This document shows positions 1 to 10,856 of a stretch of 31,175 nucleotides of DNA, one piece after another (the first letter of the stretch is position 1; every line of letters begins with the position of its first letter). Below the pieces are notes generated by a model that had not been told where the DNA came from, did no database searches, and saw only the letters and a list, made by a program, of their open reading frames with translations. Location of the stretch: positions 1-31,175 of the forward strand of contig NEEC01000039.1 of the NCBI GenBank assembly GCA_002189035.1, in the 5' to 3' direction. Source of the DNA: Utricularia gibba (taxonomy: Eukaryota > Streptophyta > Magnoliopsida > Lamiales > Lentibulariaceae). The translations under genes and the position numbers were made by a program.

Positions 1-1370
1 ACTTTACGGTCCTATGGACGTGCGCATCAGTGCTGGTCTAATCTCCACGCATCCTCATATCTTTCAACGGCCGCGATAATAGACCAACGGTCTCCTTGTC
101 CAGTCCATTCGCTAAGGAGTCCAGAACACCTGAAGGTAACGGTAAAGCTTGCGAGGCCCGTCCAGCAACGGAGAAAAGAAAGGAAGTAGTGCGCATGGAT
201 GTGAACGCCTAAAAGAGCGTGGGAGTTTGCACTAGAGACCATCAACCCCGTTGAATCGTGTCGATGCTTGAGGAAAGACGACCACCCATTCATCTTTGTA
301 CGTTGCATCGGACCTGGTTGAAAGTGAGGACGGAAAATTGGCTACACTCGTAAAGGTGCACGAGCAGTATGCTGAATCGGATGATGGTCAAGCCGTTAGC
401 ATACGGAACACACTCGCGTGTTGCGCACGCGGCTTTAACGATTGCTTAACCGAGTGATCCCTTCTCTATCTCCATCCACAATCTGGGTAAAAGGCATCCG
501 GAGGTCAGGCATTGGAATGTCGTAAGGTATGAAGTATGCATGTTGCAAGGCGTGACCTGCTTGCGAAGCAATACCGATCCATTCCACGTTACCCGCTTCT
601 TTGCAAAGCCTGGAGGGAGAATGGAATTTTGCATCAGGAGTGGATGCCATGGGGGTCGAATTATAAGGGGAGGTGTGCGTTTGTTCCGTGAGCTATGTGG
701 ATTCGAAGCACAAGTGCTGGGTGGTCGAGTTATGGACTTTGGGTTAGGAGTGGCTACACTCTGGATCCACGACGATATGTTCTTCGATGCTCTATGACTC
801 ATTTCTCATTCAATGATGTCCACTCAATAGTAGCTTACGTGGCTCGCAACGTATGTTTGATATAGATGACATCCTTTAACCTGTATGGTCGAAGGTTTTC
901 TCCTCCCAAACGTATAGCGGCATGCCCACTTTCGTGTCCAAATATTCAGGAGGTCGGGGTGGTAGCCATCTAACGGCTGGATAGCACATCCACATCGTAT
1001 GTGCTCCGTAGAATGAATCCGAAAATGTTAATGTTTCCAACGCACGTTGTTGGAGATCGGGAAAGTACATGGAGTGTCCTTGGCCACATTCTAGTATTCA
1101 TTGGATGCTGGCTGAGTTTGTTGCACAACAAAACACCCTCAAACGAGTAGCGATGGTGCACCATGATCCGCCATGGAGTGAACTCGTGACTCCTCTGCGT
1201 AAGTCTCACTTTGTTTCCATGGAAGATCATAAGGGAAAGCAATAGGAAAAACTAAGAAGTACTTGGTATCGTTGATGTTACAACCCTGCATCATTGATCC
1301 TGATGTACCCCCTTCGTATCGTTGGACGACACATCAGTGGTGAAGTACTTGGCTAGAGTCCATGGGTTGG
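1..1370 (+). repeat. Satellite unit 1 (1,370 bp), most divergent full copy
   Basis: This copy has four private changes: C>T at 143, an extra C in the run at 246-249, G>A at 274, and loss of two A from the run near 406. It carries G at unit site 373, C at unit site 471, and a one-base loss at unit site 774. The 774 loss cuts the recurrent forward frame to an 85-residue product ending at 797. The extra C shifts the minus-strand frame so it runs longer (27-308) than in other units. Confidence 0.95.
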
Positions 1371-2742
1371 ACTTTACGGTCCTATGGACGTGCGCATCAG
1401 TGCTGGTCTAATCTCCACGCATCCTCATATCTTTCAACGGCCGCGATAATAGACCAACGGTCTCCTTGTCCAGTCCATTCGCTAAGGAGTCCAGAACACC
1501 TGAAGGTAACGGCAAAGCTTGCGAGGCCCGTCCAGCAACGGAGAAAAGAAAGGAAGTAGTGCGCATGGATGTGAACGCCTAAAAGAGCGTGGGAGTTTGC
1601 ACTAGAGACCATCAACCCGTTGAATCGTGTCGATGCTTGAGGGAAGACGACCACCCATTCATCTTTGTACGTTGCATCGGACCTGGTTGAAAGTGAGGAC
1701 GGAAAATTGGCTACACTCGTAAAGGTGCACGAGCAGTATGCTGAATCGGATGATGGTCAAGCCGTTAGCATACGGAAAACACACTCGCGTGTTGCGCACG
1801 CGGCTTTAACGATTGCTTAACCGAGTGATCCCTTCTCTATCTCCATCCACAATCTGGGTAAAAGGCATCCGGAGGTCAGGCATTGGAATGTCGTAAGGTA
1901 TGAAGTATGCATGTTGCAAGGCGTGACCTGCTTGCGAAGCAATACCGATCCATTCCACGTTACCCGCTTCTTTGCAAAGCCTGGAGGGAGAATGGAATTT
2001 TGCATCAGGAGTGGATGCCATGGGGGTCGAATTATAAGGGGAGGTGTGCGTTTGTTCCGTGAGCTATGTGGATTCGAAGCACAAGTGCTGGGTGGTCGAG
2101 TTATGGACTTTGGGTTAGGAGTGGCTACACTCTGGATCCACGATCGATATGTTCTTCGATGCTCTATGACTCATTTCTCATTCAATGATGTCCACTCAAT
2201 AGTAGCTTACGTGGCTCGCAACGTATGTTTGATATAGATGACATCCTTTAACCTGTATGGTCGAAGGTTTTCTCCTCCCAAACGTATAGCGGCATGCCCA
2301 CTTTCGTGTCCAAATATTCAGGAGGTCGGGGTGGTAGCCATCTAACGGCTGGATAGCACATCCACATCGTATGTGCTCCGTAGAATGAATCCGAAAATGT
2401 TAATGTTTCCAACGCACGTTGTTGGAGATCGGGAAAGTACATGGAGTGTCCTTGGCCACATTCTAGTATTCATTGGATGCTGGCTGAGTTTGTTGCACAA
2501 CAAAACACCCTCAAACGAGTAGCGATGGTGCACCATGATCCGCCATGGAGTGAACTCGTGACTCCTCTGCGTAAGTCTCACTTTGTTTCCATGGAAGATC
2601 ATAAGGGAAAGCAATAGGAAAAACTAAGAAGTACTTGGTATCGTTGATGTTACAACCCTGCATCATTGATCCTGATGTACCCCCTTCGTATCGTTGGACG
2701 ACACATCAGTGGTGAAGTACTTGGTTAGAGTCCATGGGTTGG
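1371..2742 (+). repeat. Satellite unit 2 (1,372 bp)
   Basis: Alleles: G at 1743 (unit site 373), C at 1841 (site 471), T at 2144 (site 774). It has one private change near its right end, C>T at 2725, where other units read GGCTAGAG. Confidence 0.95.
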
Positions 2743-4113
2743 ACTTTACGGTCCTATGGACGTGCGCATCAGTGCTGGTCTAATCTCCACGCATCCTCAT
2801 ATCTTTCAACGGCCGCGATAATAGACCAACGGTCTCCTTGTCCAGTCCATTCGCTAAGGAGTCCAGAACACCTGAAGGTAACGGCAAAGCTTGCGAGGCC
2901 CGTCCAGCAACGGAGAAAAGAAAGGAAGTAGTGCGCATGGATGTGAACGCCTAAAAGAGCGTGGGAGTTTGCACTAGAGACCATCAACCCGTTGAATCGT
3001 GTCGATGCTTGAGGGAAGACGACCACCCATTCATCTTTGTACGTTGCATCGGACCTGGTTGAAAGTGAGGACGGAAAATTGGCTACACTCGTAAAGGTGC
3101 ACGAGCAGTATGCTCAATCGGATGATGGTCAAGCCGTTAGCATACGGAAAACACACTCGCGTGTTGCGCACGCGGCTTTAACGATTGCTTAACCGAGTGA
3201 TCCCTTCTCTATCTCCATCCACAATCTGGGTAAAAGGCATCCGGAGGTCAGGCATTGGAATGTCGTAAGGTATGAAGTATGCATGTTGCAAGGCGTGACC
3301 TGCTTGCGAAGCAATACCGATCCATTCCACGTTACCCGCTTCTTTGCAAAGCCTGGAGGGAGAATGGAATTTTGCATCAGGAGTGGATGCCATGGGGGTC
3401 GAATTATAAGGGGAGGTGTGCGTTTGTTCCGTGAGCTATGTGGATTCGAAGCACAAGTGCTGGGTGGTCGAGTTATGGACTTTGGGTTAGGAGTGGCTAC
3501 ACTCTGGATCCACGACGATATGTTCTTCGATGCTCTATGACTCATTTCTCATTCAATGATGTCCACTCAATAGTAGCTTACGTGGCTCGCAACGTATGTT
3601 TGATATAGATGACATCCTTTAACCTGTATGGTCGAAGGTTTTCTCCTCCCAAACGTATAGCGGCATGCCCACTTTCGTGTCCAAATATTCAGGAGGTCGG
3701 GGTGGTAGCCATCTAACGGCTGGATAGCACATCCACATCGTATGTGCTCCGTAGAATGAATCCGAAAATGTTAATGTTTCCAACGCACGTTGTTGGAGAT
3801 CGGGAAAGTACATGGAGTGTCCTTGGCCACATTCTAGTATTCATTGGATGCTGGCTGAGTTTGTTGCACAACAAAACACCCTCAAACGAGTAGCGATGGT
3901 GCACCATGATCCGCCATGGAGTGAACTCGTGACTCCTCTGCGTAAGTCTCACTTTGTTTCCATGGAAGATCATAAGGGAAAGCAATAGGAAAAACTAAGA
4001 AGTACTTGGTATCGTTGATGTTACAACCCTGCATCATTGATCCTGATGTACCCCCTTCGTATCGTTGGACGACACATCAGTGGTGAAGTACTTGGCTAGA
4101 GTCCATGGGTTGG
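2743..4113 (+). repeat. Satellite unit 3 (1,371 bp)
   Basis: Alleles: C at 3115 (site 373), C at 3213 (site 471), and the one-base loss at site 774 (near 3515), which accounts for the 1,371-base length. Confidence 0.95.
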
Positions 4114-5484
4114 ACTTTACGGTCCTATGGACGTGCGCATCAGTGCTGGTCTAATCTCCACGCATCCTCATATCTTTCAACGGCCGCGATAATAGACCAA
4201 CGGTCTCCTTGTCCAGTCCATTCGCTAAGGAGTCCAGAACACCTGAAGGTAACGGCAAAGCTTGCGAGGCCCGTCCAGCAACGGAGAAAAGAAAGGAAGT
4301 AGTGCGCATGGATGTGAACGCCTAAAAGAGCGTGGGAGTTTGCACTAGAGACCATCAACCCGTTGAATCGTGTCGATGCTTGAGGGAAGACGACCACCCA
4401 TTCATCTTTGTACGTTGCATCGGACCTGGTTGAAAGTGAGGACGGAAAATTGGCTACACTCGTAAAGGTGCACGAGCAGTATGCTGAATCGGATGATGGT
4501 CAAGCCGTTAGCATACGGAAAACACACTCGCGTGTTGCGCACGCGGCTTTAACGATTGCTTAACCGAGTGATCCCTTCTCTATCTCCATCCACAATCTGG
4601 GTAAAAGGCATCCGGAGGTCAGGCATTGGAATGTCGTAAGGTATGAAGTATGCATGTTGCAAGGCGTGACCTGCTTGCGAAGCAATACCGATCCATTCCA
4701 CGTTACCCGCTTCTTTGCAAAGCCTGGAGGGAGAATGGAATTTTGCATCAGGAGTGGATGCCATGGGGGTCGAATTATAAGGGGAGGTGTGCGTTTGTTC
4801 CGTGAGCTATGTGGATTCGAAGCACAAGTGCTGGGTGGTCGAGTTATGGACTTTGGGTTAGGAGTGGCTACACTCTGGATCCACGACGATATGTTCTTCG
4901 ATGCTCTATGACTCATTTCTCATTCAATGATGTCCACTCAATAGTAGCTTACGTGGCTCGCAACGTATGTTTGATATAGATGACATCCTTTAACCTGTAT
5001 GGTCGAAGGTTTTCTCCTCCCAAACGTATAGCGGCATGCCCACTTTCGTGTCCAAATATTCAGGAGGTCGGGGTGGTAGCCATCTAACGGCTGGATAGCA
5101 CATCCACATCGTATGTGCTCCGTAGAATGAATCCGAAAATGTTAATGTTTCCAACGCACGTTGTTGGAGATCGGGAAAGTACATGGAGTGTCCTTGGCCA
5201 CATTCTAGTATTCATTGGATGCTGGCTGAGTTTGTTGCACAACAAAACACCCTCAAACGAGTAGCGATGGTGCACCATGATCCGCCATGGAGTGAACTCG
5301 TGACTCCTCTGCGTAAGTCTCACTTTGTTTCCATGGAAGATCATAAGGGAAAGCAATAGGAAAAACTAAGAAGTACTTGGTATCGTTGATGTTACAACCC
5401 TGCATCATTGATCCTGATGTACCCCCTTCGTATCGTTGGACGACACATCAGTGGTGAAGTACTTGGCTAGAGTCCATGGGTTGG
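4114..5484 (+). repeat. Satellite unit 4 (1,371 bp)
   Basis: Alleles: G at 4486 (site 373), C at 4584 (site 471), one-base loss at site 774 (near 4886). At the three main sites it matches unit 1 but lacks unit 1's private changes. Confidence 0.95.
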
Positions 5485-6856
5485 ACTTTACGGTCCTATG
5501 GACGTGCGCATCAGTGCTGGTCTAATCTCCACGCATCCTCATATCTTTCAACGGCCGCGATAATAGACCAACGGTCTCCTTGTCCAGTCCATTCGCTAAG
5601 GAGTCCAGAACACCTGAAGGTAACGGCAAAGCTTGCGAGGCCCGTCCAGCAACGGAGAAAAGAAAGGAAGTAGTGCGCATGGATGTGAACGCCTAAAAGA
5701 GCGTGGGAGTTTGCACTAGAGACCATCAACCCGTTGAATCGTGTCGATGCTTGAGGGAAGACGACCACCCATTCATCTTTGTACGTTGCATCGGACCTGG
5801 TTGAAAGTGAGGACGGAAAATTGGCTACACTCGTAAAGGTGCACGAGCAGTATGCTCAATCGGATGATGGTCAAGCCGTTAGCATACGGAAAACACACTC
5901 GCGTGTTGCGCACGCGGCTTTAACGATTGCTTAACCGAGTGATCCCTTCTCTATCTCCATCCACAATCTGGGTAAAAGGCATCCGGAGGTCAGGCATTGG
6001 AATGTCGTAAGGTATGAAGTATGCATGTTGCAAGGCGTGACCTGCTTGCGAAGCAATACCGATCCATTCCACGTTACCCGCTTCTTTGCAAAGCCTGGAG
6101 GGAGAATGGAATTTTGCATCAGGAGTGGATGCCATGGGGGTCGAATTATAAGGGGAGGTGTGCGTTTGTTCCGTGAGCTATGTGGATTCGAAGCACAAGT
6201 GCTGGGTGGTCGAGTTATGGACTTTGGGTTAGGAGTGGCTACACTCTGGATCCACGACCGATATGTTCTTCGATGCTCTATGACTCATTTCTCATTCAAT
6301 GATGTCCACTCAATAGTAGCTTACGTGGCTCGCAACGTATGTTTGATATAGATGACATCCTTTAACCTGTATGGTCGAAGGTTTTCTCCTCCCAAACGTA
6401 TAGCGGCATGCCCACTTTCGTGTCCAAATATTCAGGAGGTCGGGGTGGTAGCCATCTAACGGCTGGATAGCACATCCACATCGTATGTGCTCCGTAGAAT
6501 GAATCCGAAAATGTTAATGTTTCCAACGCACGTTGTTGGAGATCGGGAAAGTACATGGAGTGTCCTTGGCCACATTCTAGTATTCATTGGATGCTGGCTG
6601 AGTTTGTTGCACAACAAAACACCCTCAAACGAGTAGCGATGGTGCACCATGATCCGCCATGGAGTGAACTCGTGACTCCTCTGCGTAAGTCTCACTTTGT
6701 TTCCATGGAAGATCATAAGGGAAAGCAATAGGAAAAACTAAGAAGTACTTGGTATCGTTGATGTTACAACCCTGCATCATTGATCCTGATGTACCCCCTT
6801 CGTATCGTTGGACGACACATCAGTGGTGAAGTACTTGGCTAGAGTCCATGGGTTGG
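5485..6856 (+). repeat. Satellite unit 5 (1,372 bp)
   Basis: Alleles: C at 5857 (site 373), C at 5955 (site 471), and the rare C at 6258 (site 774, CACGACCGAT), seen elsewhere only in unit 20. Loss of one of the two adjacent C here would produce the short allele of units 1, 3, 4 and 6. Confidence 0.95.
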
Positions 6857-8227
6857 ACTTTACGGTCCTATGGACGTGCGCATCAGTGCTGGTCTAATCT
6901 CCACGCATCCTCATATCTTTCAACGGCCGCGATAATAGACCAACGGTCTCCTTGTCCAGTCCATTCGCTAAGGAGTCCAGAACACCTGAAGGTAACGGCA
7001 AAGCTTGCGAGGCCCGTCCAGCAACGGAGAAAAGAAAGGAAGTAGTGCGCATGGATGTGAACGCCTAAAAGAGCGTGGGAGTTTGCACTAGAGACCATCA
7101 ACCCGTTGAATCGTGTCGATGCTTGAGGGAAGACGACCACCCATTCATCTTTGTACGTTGCATCGGACCTGGTTGAAAGTGAGGACGGAAAATTGGCTAC
7201 ACTCGTAAAGGTGCACGAGCAGTATGCTCAATCGGATGATGGTCAAGCCGTTAGCATACGGAAAACACACTCGCGTGTTGCGCACGCGGCTTTAACGATT
7301 GCTTAACCGAGTGATCCCTTCTCTATGTCCATCCACAATCTGGGTAAAAGGCATCCGGAGGTCAGGCATTGGAATGTCGTAAGGTATGAAGTATGCATGT
7401 TGCAAGGCGTGACCTGCTTGCGAAGCAATACCGATCCATTCCACGTTACCCGCTTCTTTGCAAAGCCTGGAGGGAGAATGGAATTTTGCATCAGGAGTGG
7501 ATGCCATGGGGGTCGAATTATAAGGGGAGGTGTGCGTTTGTTCCGTGAGCTATGTGGATTCGAAGCACAAGTGCTGGGTGGTCGAGTTATGGACTTTGGG
7601 TTAGGAGTGGCTACACTCTGGATCCACGACGATATGTTCTTCGATGCTCTATGACTCATTTCTCATTCAATGATGTCCACTCAATAGTAGCTTACGTGGC
7701 TCGCAACGTATGTTTGATATAGATGACATCCTTTAACCTGTATGGTCGAAGGTTTTCTCCTCCCAAACGTATAGCGGCATGCCCACTTTCGTGTCCAAAT
7801 ATTCAGGAGGTCGGGGTGGTAGCCATCTAACGGCTGGATAGCACATCCACATCGTATGTGCTCCGTAGAATGAATCCGAAAATGTTAATGTTTCCAACGC
7901 ACGTTGTTGGAGATCGGGAAAGTACATGGAGTGTCCTTGGCCACATTCTAGTATTCATTGGATGCTGGCTGAGTTTGTTGCACAACAAAACACCCTCAAA
8001 CGAGTAGCGATGGTGCACCATGATCCGCCATGGAGTGAACTCGTGACTCCTCTGCGTAAGTCTCACTTTGTTTCCATGGAAGATCATAAGGGAAAGCAAT
8101 AGGAAAAACTAAGAAGTACTTGGTATCGTTGATGTTACAACCCTGCATCATTGATCCTGATGTACCCCCTTCGTATCGTTGGACGACACATCAGTGGTGA
8201 AGTACTTGGCTAGAGTCCATGGGTTGG
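6857..8227 (+). repeat. Satellite unit 6 (1,371 bp)
   Basis: Alleles: C at 7229 (site 373), G at 7327 (site 471), one-base loss at site 774. It is the leftmost unit with the G allele at site 471, and the only unit combining that allele with the 774 loss. Confidence 0.95.
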
Positions 8228-9599
8228 ACTTTACGGTCCTATGGACGTGCGCATCAGTGCTGGTCTAATCTCCACGCATCCTCATATCTTTCAACGGCCG
8301 CGATAATAGACCAACGGTCTCCTTGTCCAGTCCATTCGCTAAGGAGTCCAGAACACCTGAAGGTAACGGCAAAGCTTGCGAGGCCCGTCCAGCAACGGAG
8401 AAAAGAAAGGAAGTAGTGCGCATGGATGTGAACGCCTAAAAGAGCGTGGGAGTTTGCACTAGAGACCATCAACCCGTTGAATCGTGTCGATGCTTGAGGG
8501 AAGACGACCACCCATTCATCTTTGTACGTTGCATCGGACCTGGTTGAAAGTGAGGACGGAAAATTGGCTACACTCGTAAAGGTGCACGAGCAGTATGCTC
8601 AATCGGATGATGGTCAAGCCGTTAGCATACGGAAAACACACTCGCGTGTTGCGCACGCGGCTTTAACGATTGCTTAACCGAGTGATCCCTTCTCTATCTC
8701 CATCCACAATCTGGGTAAAAGGCATCCGGAGGTCAGGCATTGGAATGTCGTAAGGTATGAAGTATGCATGTTGCAAGGCGTGACCTGCTTGCGAAGCAAT
8801 ACCGATCCATTCCACGTTACCCGCTTCTTTGCAAAGCCTGGAGGGAGAATGGAATTTTGCATCAGGAGTGGATGCCATGGGGGTCGAATTATAAGGGGAG
8901 GTGTGCGTTTGTTCCGTGAGCTATGTGGATTCGAAGCACAAGTGCTGGGTGGTCGAGTTATGGACTTTGGGTTAGGAGTGGCTACACTCTGGATCCACGA
9001 TCGATATGTTCTTCGATGCTCTATGACTCATTTCTCATTCAATGATGTCCACTCAATAGTAGCTTACGTGGCTCGCAACGTATGTTTGATATAGATGACA
9101 TCCTTTAACCTGTATGGTCGAAGGTTTTCTCCTCCCAAACGTATAGCGGCATGCCCACTTTCGTGTCCAAATATTCAGGAGGTCGGGGTGGTAGCCATCT
9201 AACGGCTGGATAGCACATCCACATCGTATGTGCTCCGTAGAATGAATCCGAAAATGTTAATGTTTCCAACGCACGTTGTTGGAGATCGGGAAAGTACATG
9301 GAGTGTCCTTGGCCACATTCTAGTATTCATTGGATGCTGGCTGAGTTTGTTGCACAACAAAACACCCTCAAACGAGTAGCGATGGTGCACCATGATCCGC
9401 CATGGAGTGAACTCGTGACTCCTCTGCGTAAGTCTCACTTTGTTTCCATGGAAGATCATAAGGGAAAGCAATAGGAAAAACTAAGAAGTACTTGGTATCG
9501 TTGATGTTACAACCCTGCATCATTGATCCTGATGTACCCCCTTCGTATCGTTGGACGACACATCAGTGGTGAAGTACTTGGCTAGAGTCCATGGGTTGG
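8228..9599 (+). repeat. Satellite unit 7 (1,372 bp)
   Basis: Alleles: C at 8600 (site 373), C at 8698 (site 471), T at 9001 (site 774). I see no private change. Units 9 and 16 carry the same combination. Confidence 0.95.
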
Positions 9600-9679
9600 A
9601 CTTTACGGTCCTATGGACGTGCGCATCAGTGCTGGTCTAATCTCCACGCATCCTCATATCTTTCAACGGCCGCGATAAT

Positions 9680-9692
9680 AGACCAACGGTCT
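9680..9692. repeat. Short inverted repeat AGACC-AAC-GGTCT
   Basis: Five-base arms with a three-base loop near the unit start (copy 1: 81-93). It is weak on its own and recorded because it is invariant across the array. Confidence 0.4.
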
Positions 9693-9768
9693 CCTTGTCC
9701 AGTCCATTCGCTAAGGAGTCCAGAACACCTGAAGGTAACGGCAAAGCTTGCGAGGCCCGTCCAGCAAC

Positions 9769-9785
9769 GGAGAAAAGAAAGGAAG
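9769..9785 (+). other. 17-base purine-only tract
   Basis: An uninterrupted A/G run (GGAGAAAAGAAAGGAAG) occurs once per unit. It resembles a polypurine tract of the kind that primes plus-strand synthesis in LTR retroelements. No long terminal repeat, primer-binding site or retroelement domain accompanies it, so I record only the composition. Confidence 0.35.
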
Positions 9786-10014
9786 TAGTGCGCATGGATG
9801 TGAACGCCTAAAAGAGCGTGGGAGTTTGCACTAGAGACCATCAACCCGTTGAATCGTGTCGATGCTTGAGGGAAGACGACCACCCATTCATCTTTGTACG
9901 TTGCATCGGACCTGGTTGAAAGTGAGGACGGAAAATTGGCTACACTCGTAAAGGTGCACGAGCAGTATGCTCAATCGGATGATGGTCAAGCCGTTAGCAT
10001 ACGGAAAACACACT

Positions 10015-10031
10015 CGCGTGTTGCGCACGCG
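10015..10031. repeat. Short inverted repeat CGCGTG-5-CACGCG
   Basis: Six-base perfect arms at 10015-10020 and 10026-10031 with a five-base loop (TTGCG). Present once per unit at unit positions 416-432 (copy 1: 415-431). It is the most GC-rich possible hairpin in the unit. A function as a protein site or fold is not shown. Confidence 0.6.
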
Positions 10032-10067
10032 GCTTTAACGATTGCTTAACCGAGTGATCCCTTCTCT

Positions 10068-10466
10068 ATGTCCATCCACAATCTGGGTAAAAGGCATCCG
10101 GAGGTCAGGCATTGGAATGTCGTAAGGTATGAAGTATGCATGTTGCAAGGCGTGACCTGCTTGCGAAGCAATACCGATCCATTCCACGTTACCCGCTTCT
10201 TTGCAAAGCCTGGAGGGAGAATGGAATTTTGCATCAGGAGTGGATGCCATGGGGGTCGAATTATAAGGGGAGGTGTGCGTTTGTTCCGTGAGCTATGTGG
10301 ATTCGAAGCACAAGTGCTGGGTGGTCGAGTTATGGACTTTGGGTTAGGAGTGGCTACACTCTGGATCCACGATCGATATGTTCTTCGATGCTCTATGACT
10401 CATTTCTCATTCAATGATGTCCACTCAATAGTAGCTTACGTGGCTCGCAACGTATGTTTGATATAG
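10068..10466 (+). other. Recurrent 132-residue ORF of unknown function, probably not a gene (unit 8 example)
   Basis: ATG at 10068 to TAG at 10464. It is intact at this length in eleven units (8, 10-15, 17, 18, 20, 23). Its start exists only where unit site 471 is G (ATG); the C allele (ATC) leaves a 108-residue frame from the next ATG at 10140. Units 1, 3, 4 and 6 end early because of the 774 deletion. The predicted protein is rich in Arg, Cys, Phe and Gly, with no signal peptide, membrane segment or motif that I can identify. A purine-rich stretch suitable for bacterial initiation is not evident upstream. The unequal survival across copies argues against selection on the product. Confidence 0.12.
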
Positions 10467-10583
10467 ATGACATCCTTTAACCTGTATGGTCGAAGGTTTT
10501 CTCCTCCCAAACGTATAGCGGCATGCCCACTTTCGTGTCCAAATATTCAGGAGGTCGGGGTGGTAGCCATCTAACGGCTGGAT

Positions 10584-10606
10584 AGCACATCCACATCGTA
10601 TGTGCT
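10584..10606. repeat. Short inverted repeat AGCACAT-9-ATGTGCT
   Basis: Perfect seven-base arms at 10584-10590 and 10600-10606 flank a nine-base loop. It recurs in every unit (copy 1: 983-1005) and is unchanged in all copies that reach it. Confidence 0.6.
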
Positions 10607-10717
10607 CCGTAGAATGAATCCGAAAATGTTAATGTTTCCAACGCACGTTGTTGGAGATCGGGAAAGTACATGGAGTGTCCTTGGCCACATTCTAGTATTC
10701 ATTGGATGCTGGCTGAG

Positions 10718-10733
10718 TTTGTTGCACAACAAA
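10718..10733. repeat. Near-palindrome TTTGTTG-2-CAACAAA
   Basis: Seven-base perfect arms are separated by CA (copy 1: 1117-1132). It lies 20 bases before the 12-base palindrome at 10754, so two symmetric sites sit within 48 bases in every complete unit. Confidence 0.6.
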
Positions 10734-10753
10734 ACACCCTCAAACGAGTAGCG

Positions 10754-10765
10754 ATGGTGCACCAT
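10754..10765. repeat. Perfect 12-base palindrome ATGGTGCACCAT
   Basis: The sequence equals its own reverse complement over all 12 bases (copy 1: 1153-1164). It is the longest perfect palindrome I found in the unit. It could be a dimeric protein site or simply chance. Confidence 0.6.
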
Positions 10766-10856
10766 GATCCGCCATGGAGTGAACTCGTGACTCCTCTGCG
10801 TAAGTCTCACTTTGTTTCCATGGAAGATCATAAGGGAAAGCAATAGGAAAAACTAA

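Larger units (their letters stand above)
9591..10751 (+). other. Near-open forward frame through most of the unit; possible decayed coding sequence (shown in units 7/8)
   Basis: One forward frame starts at the ATG at 9591, nine bases before the arbitrary unit start, and runs to a TAG at 10749. It meets only six internal stops: TAG 9786, TGA 9801, TGA 9867, TAA 10047, TAG 10464 and TAA 10572. Random sequence of this length would hold about 18 (3 in 64 codons). Open pieces are 65, 59, 138, 35 and 58 codons, the 138-codon piece running from 10050 to 10463. I recognise no domain in any of them. Frameshifting indels in other copies (sites 352, 471, 673, 774) hit this frame freely, so it is not maintained now. 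The reading as a pseudogene is inference. A chance run of few stops is the alternative. Confidence 0.25.
10670..10846 (+). other. 58-residue ORF in a second forward frame (unit 8 example), unknown
   Basis: ATG at 10670 to TAG at 10844, lying within a 77-codon stop-free stretch that begins at 10613. The composition is unremarkable for a protein: a central Leu/Val/Ala/Gln-rich stretch and a charged C-terminus ending MEDHKGKQ. It overlaps, in another phase, the end of the long near-open frame, so both cannot be original coding sequence unless a frameshift separates them. It is unchanged in every complete unit I compared. No family recognised. Confidence 0.1.

Noticed and set aside
1081-1110. Circular single-stranded DNA satellite of a plant virus (unit size about 1.37 kb; TAGTATTCA resembles the TAGTATTAC origin motif)
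   Set aside because: The nonanucleotide is not exact, no flanking origin stem-loop is present, and there is no replication-initiator frame of the required length in any unit. The size match is probably coincidence.
9769-9785. Polypurine tract as evidence of an LTR retroelement
   Set aside because: There are no long terminal repeats, primer-binding site, or protease, reverse transcriptase, RNase H or integrase motifs nearby.
10296-10320. Pol III internal promoter (B-box-like GATTCGAAGC), suggesting a tRNA-derived element
   Set aside because: The match to the B-box consensus is partial, and there is no A box at the right distance and no tRNA cloverleaf.
10796-10810. 5' splice-site-like GTAAGT and an exon structure explaining the changes of frame
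   Set aside because: A single hexamer match is expected by chance, and I found no convincing acceptor or branch context and no AATAAA signal.
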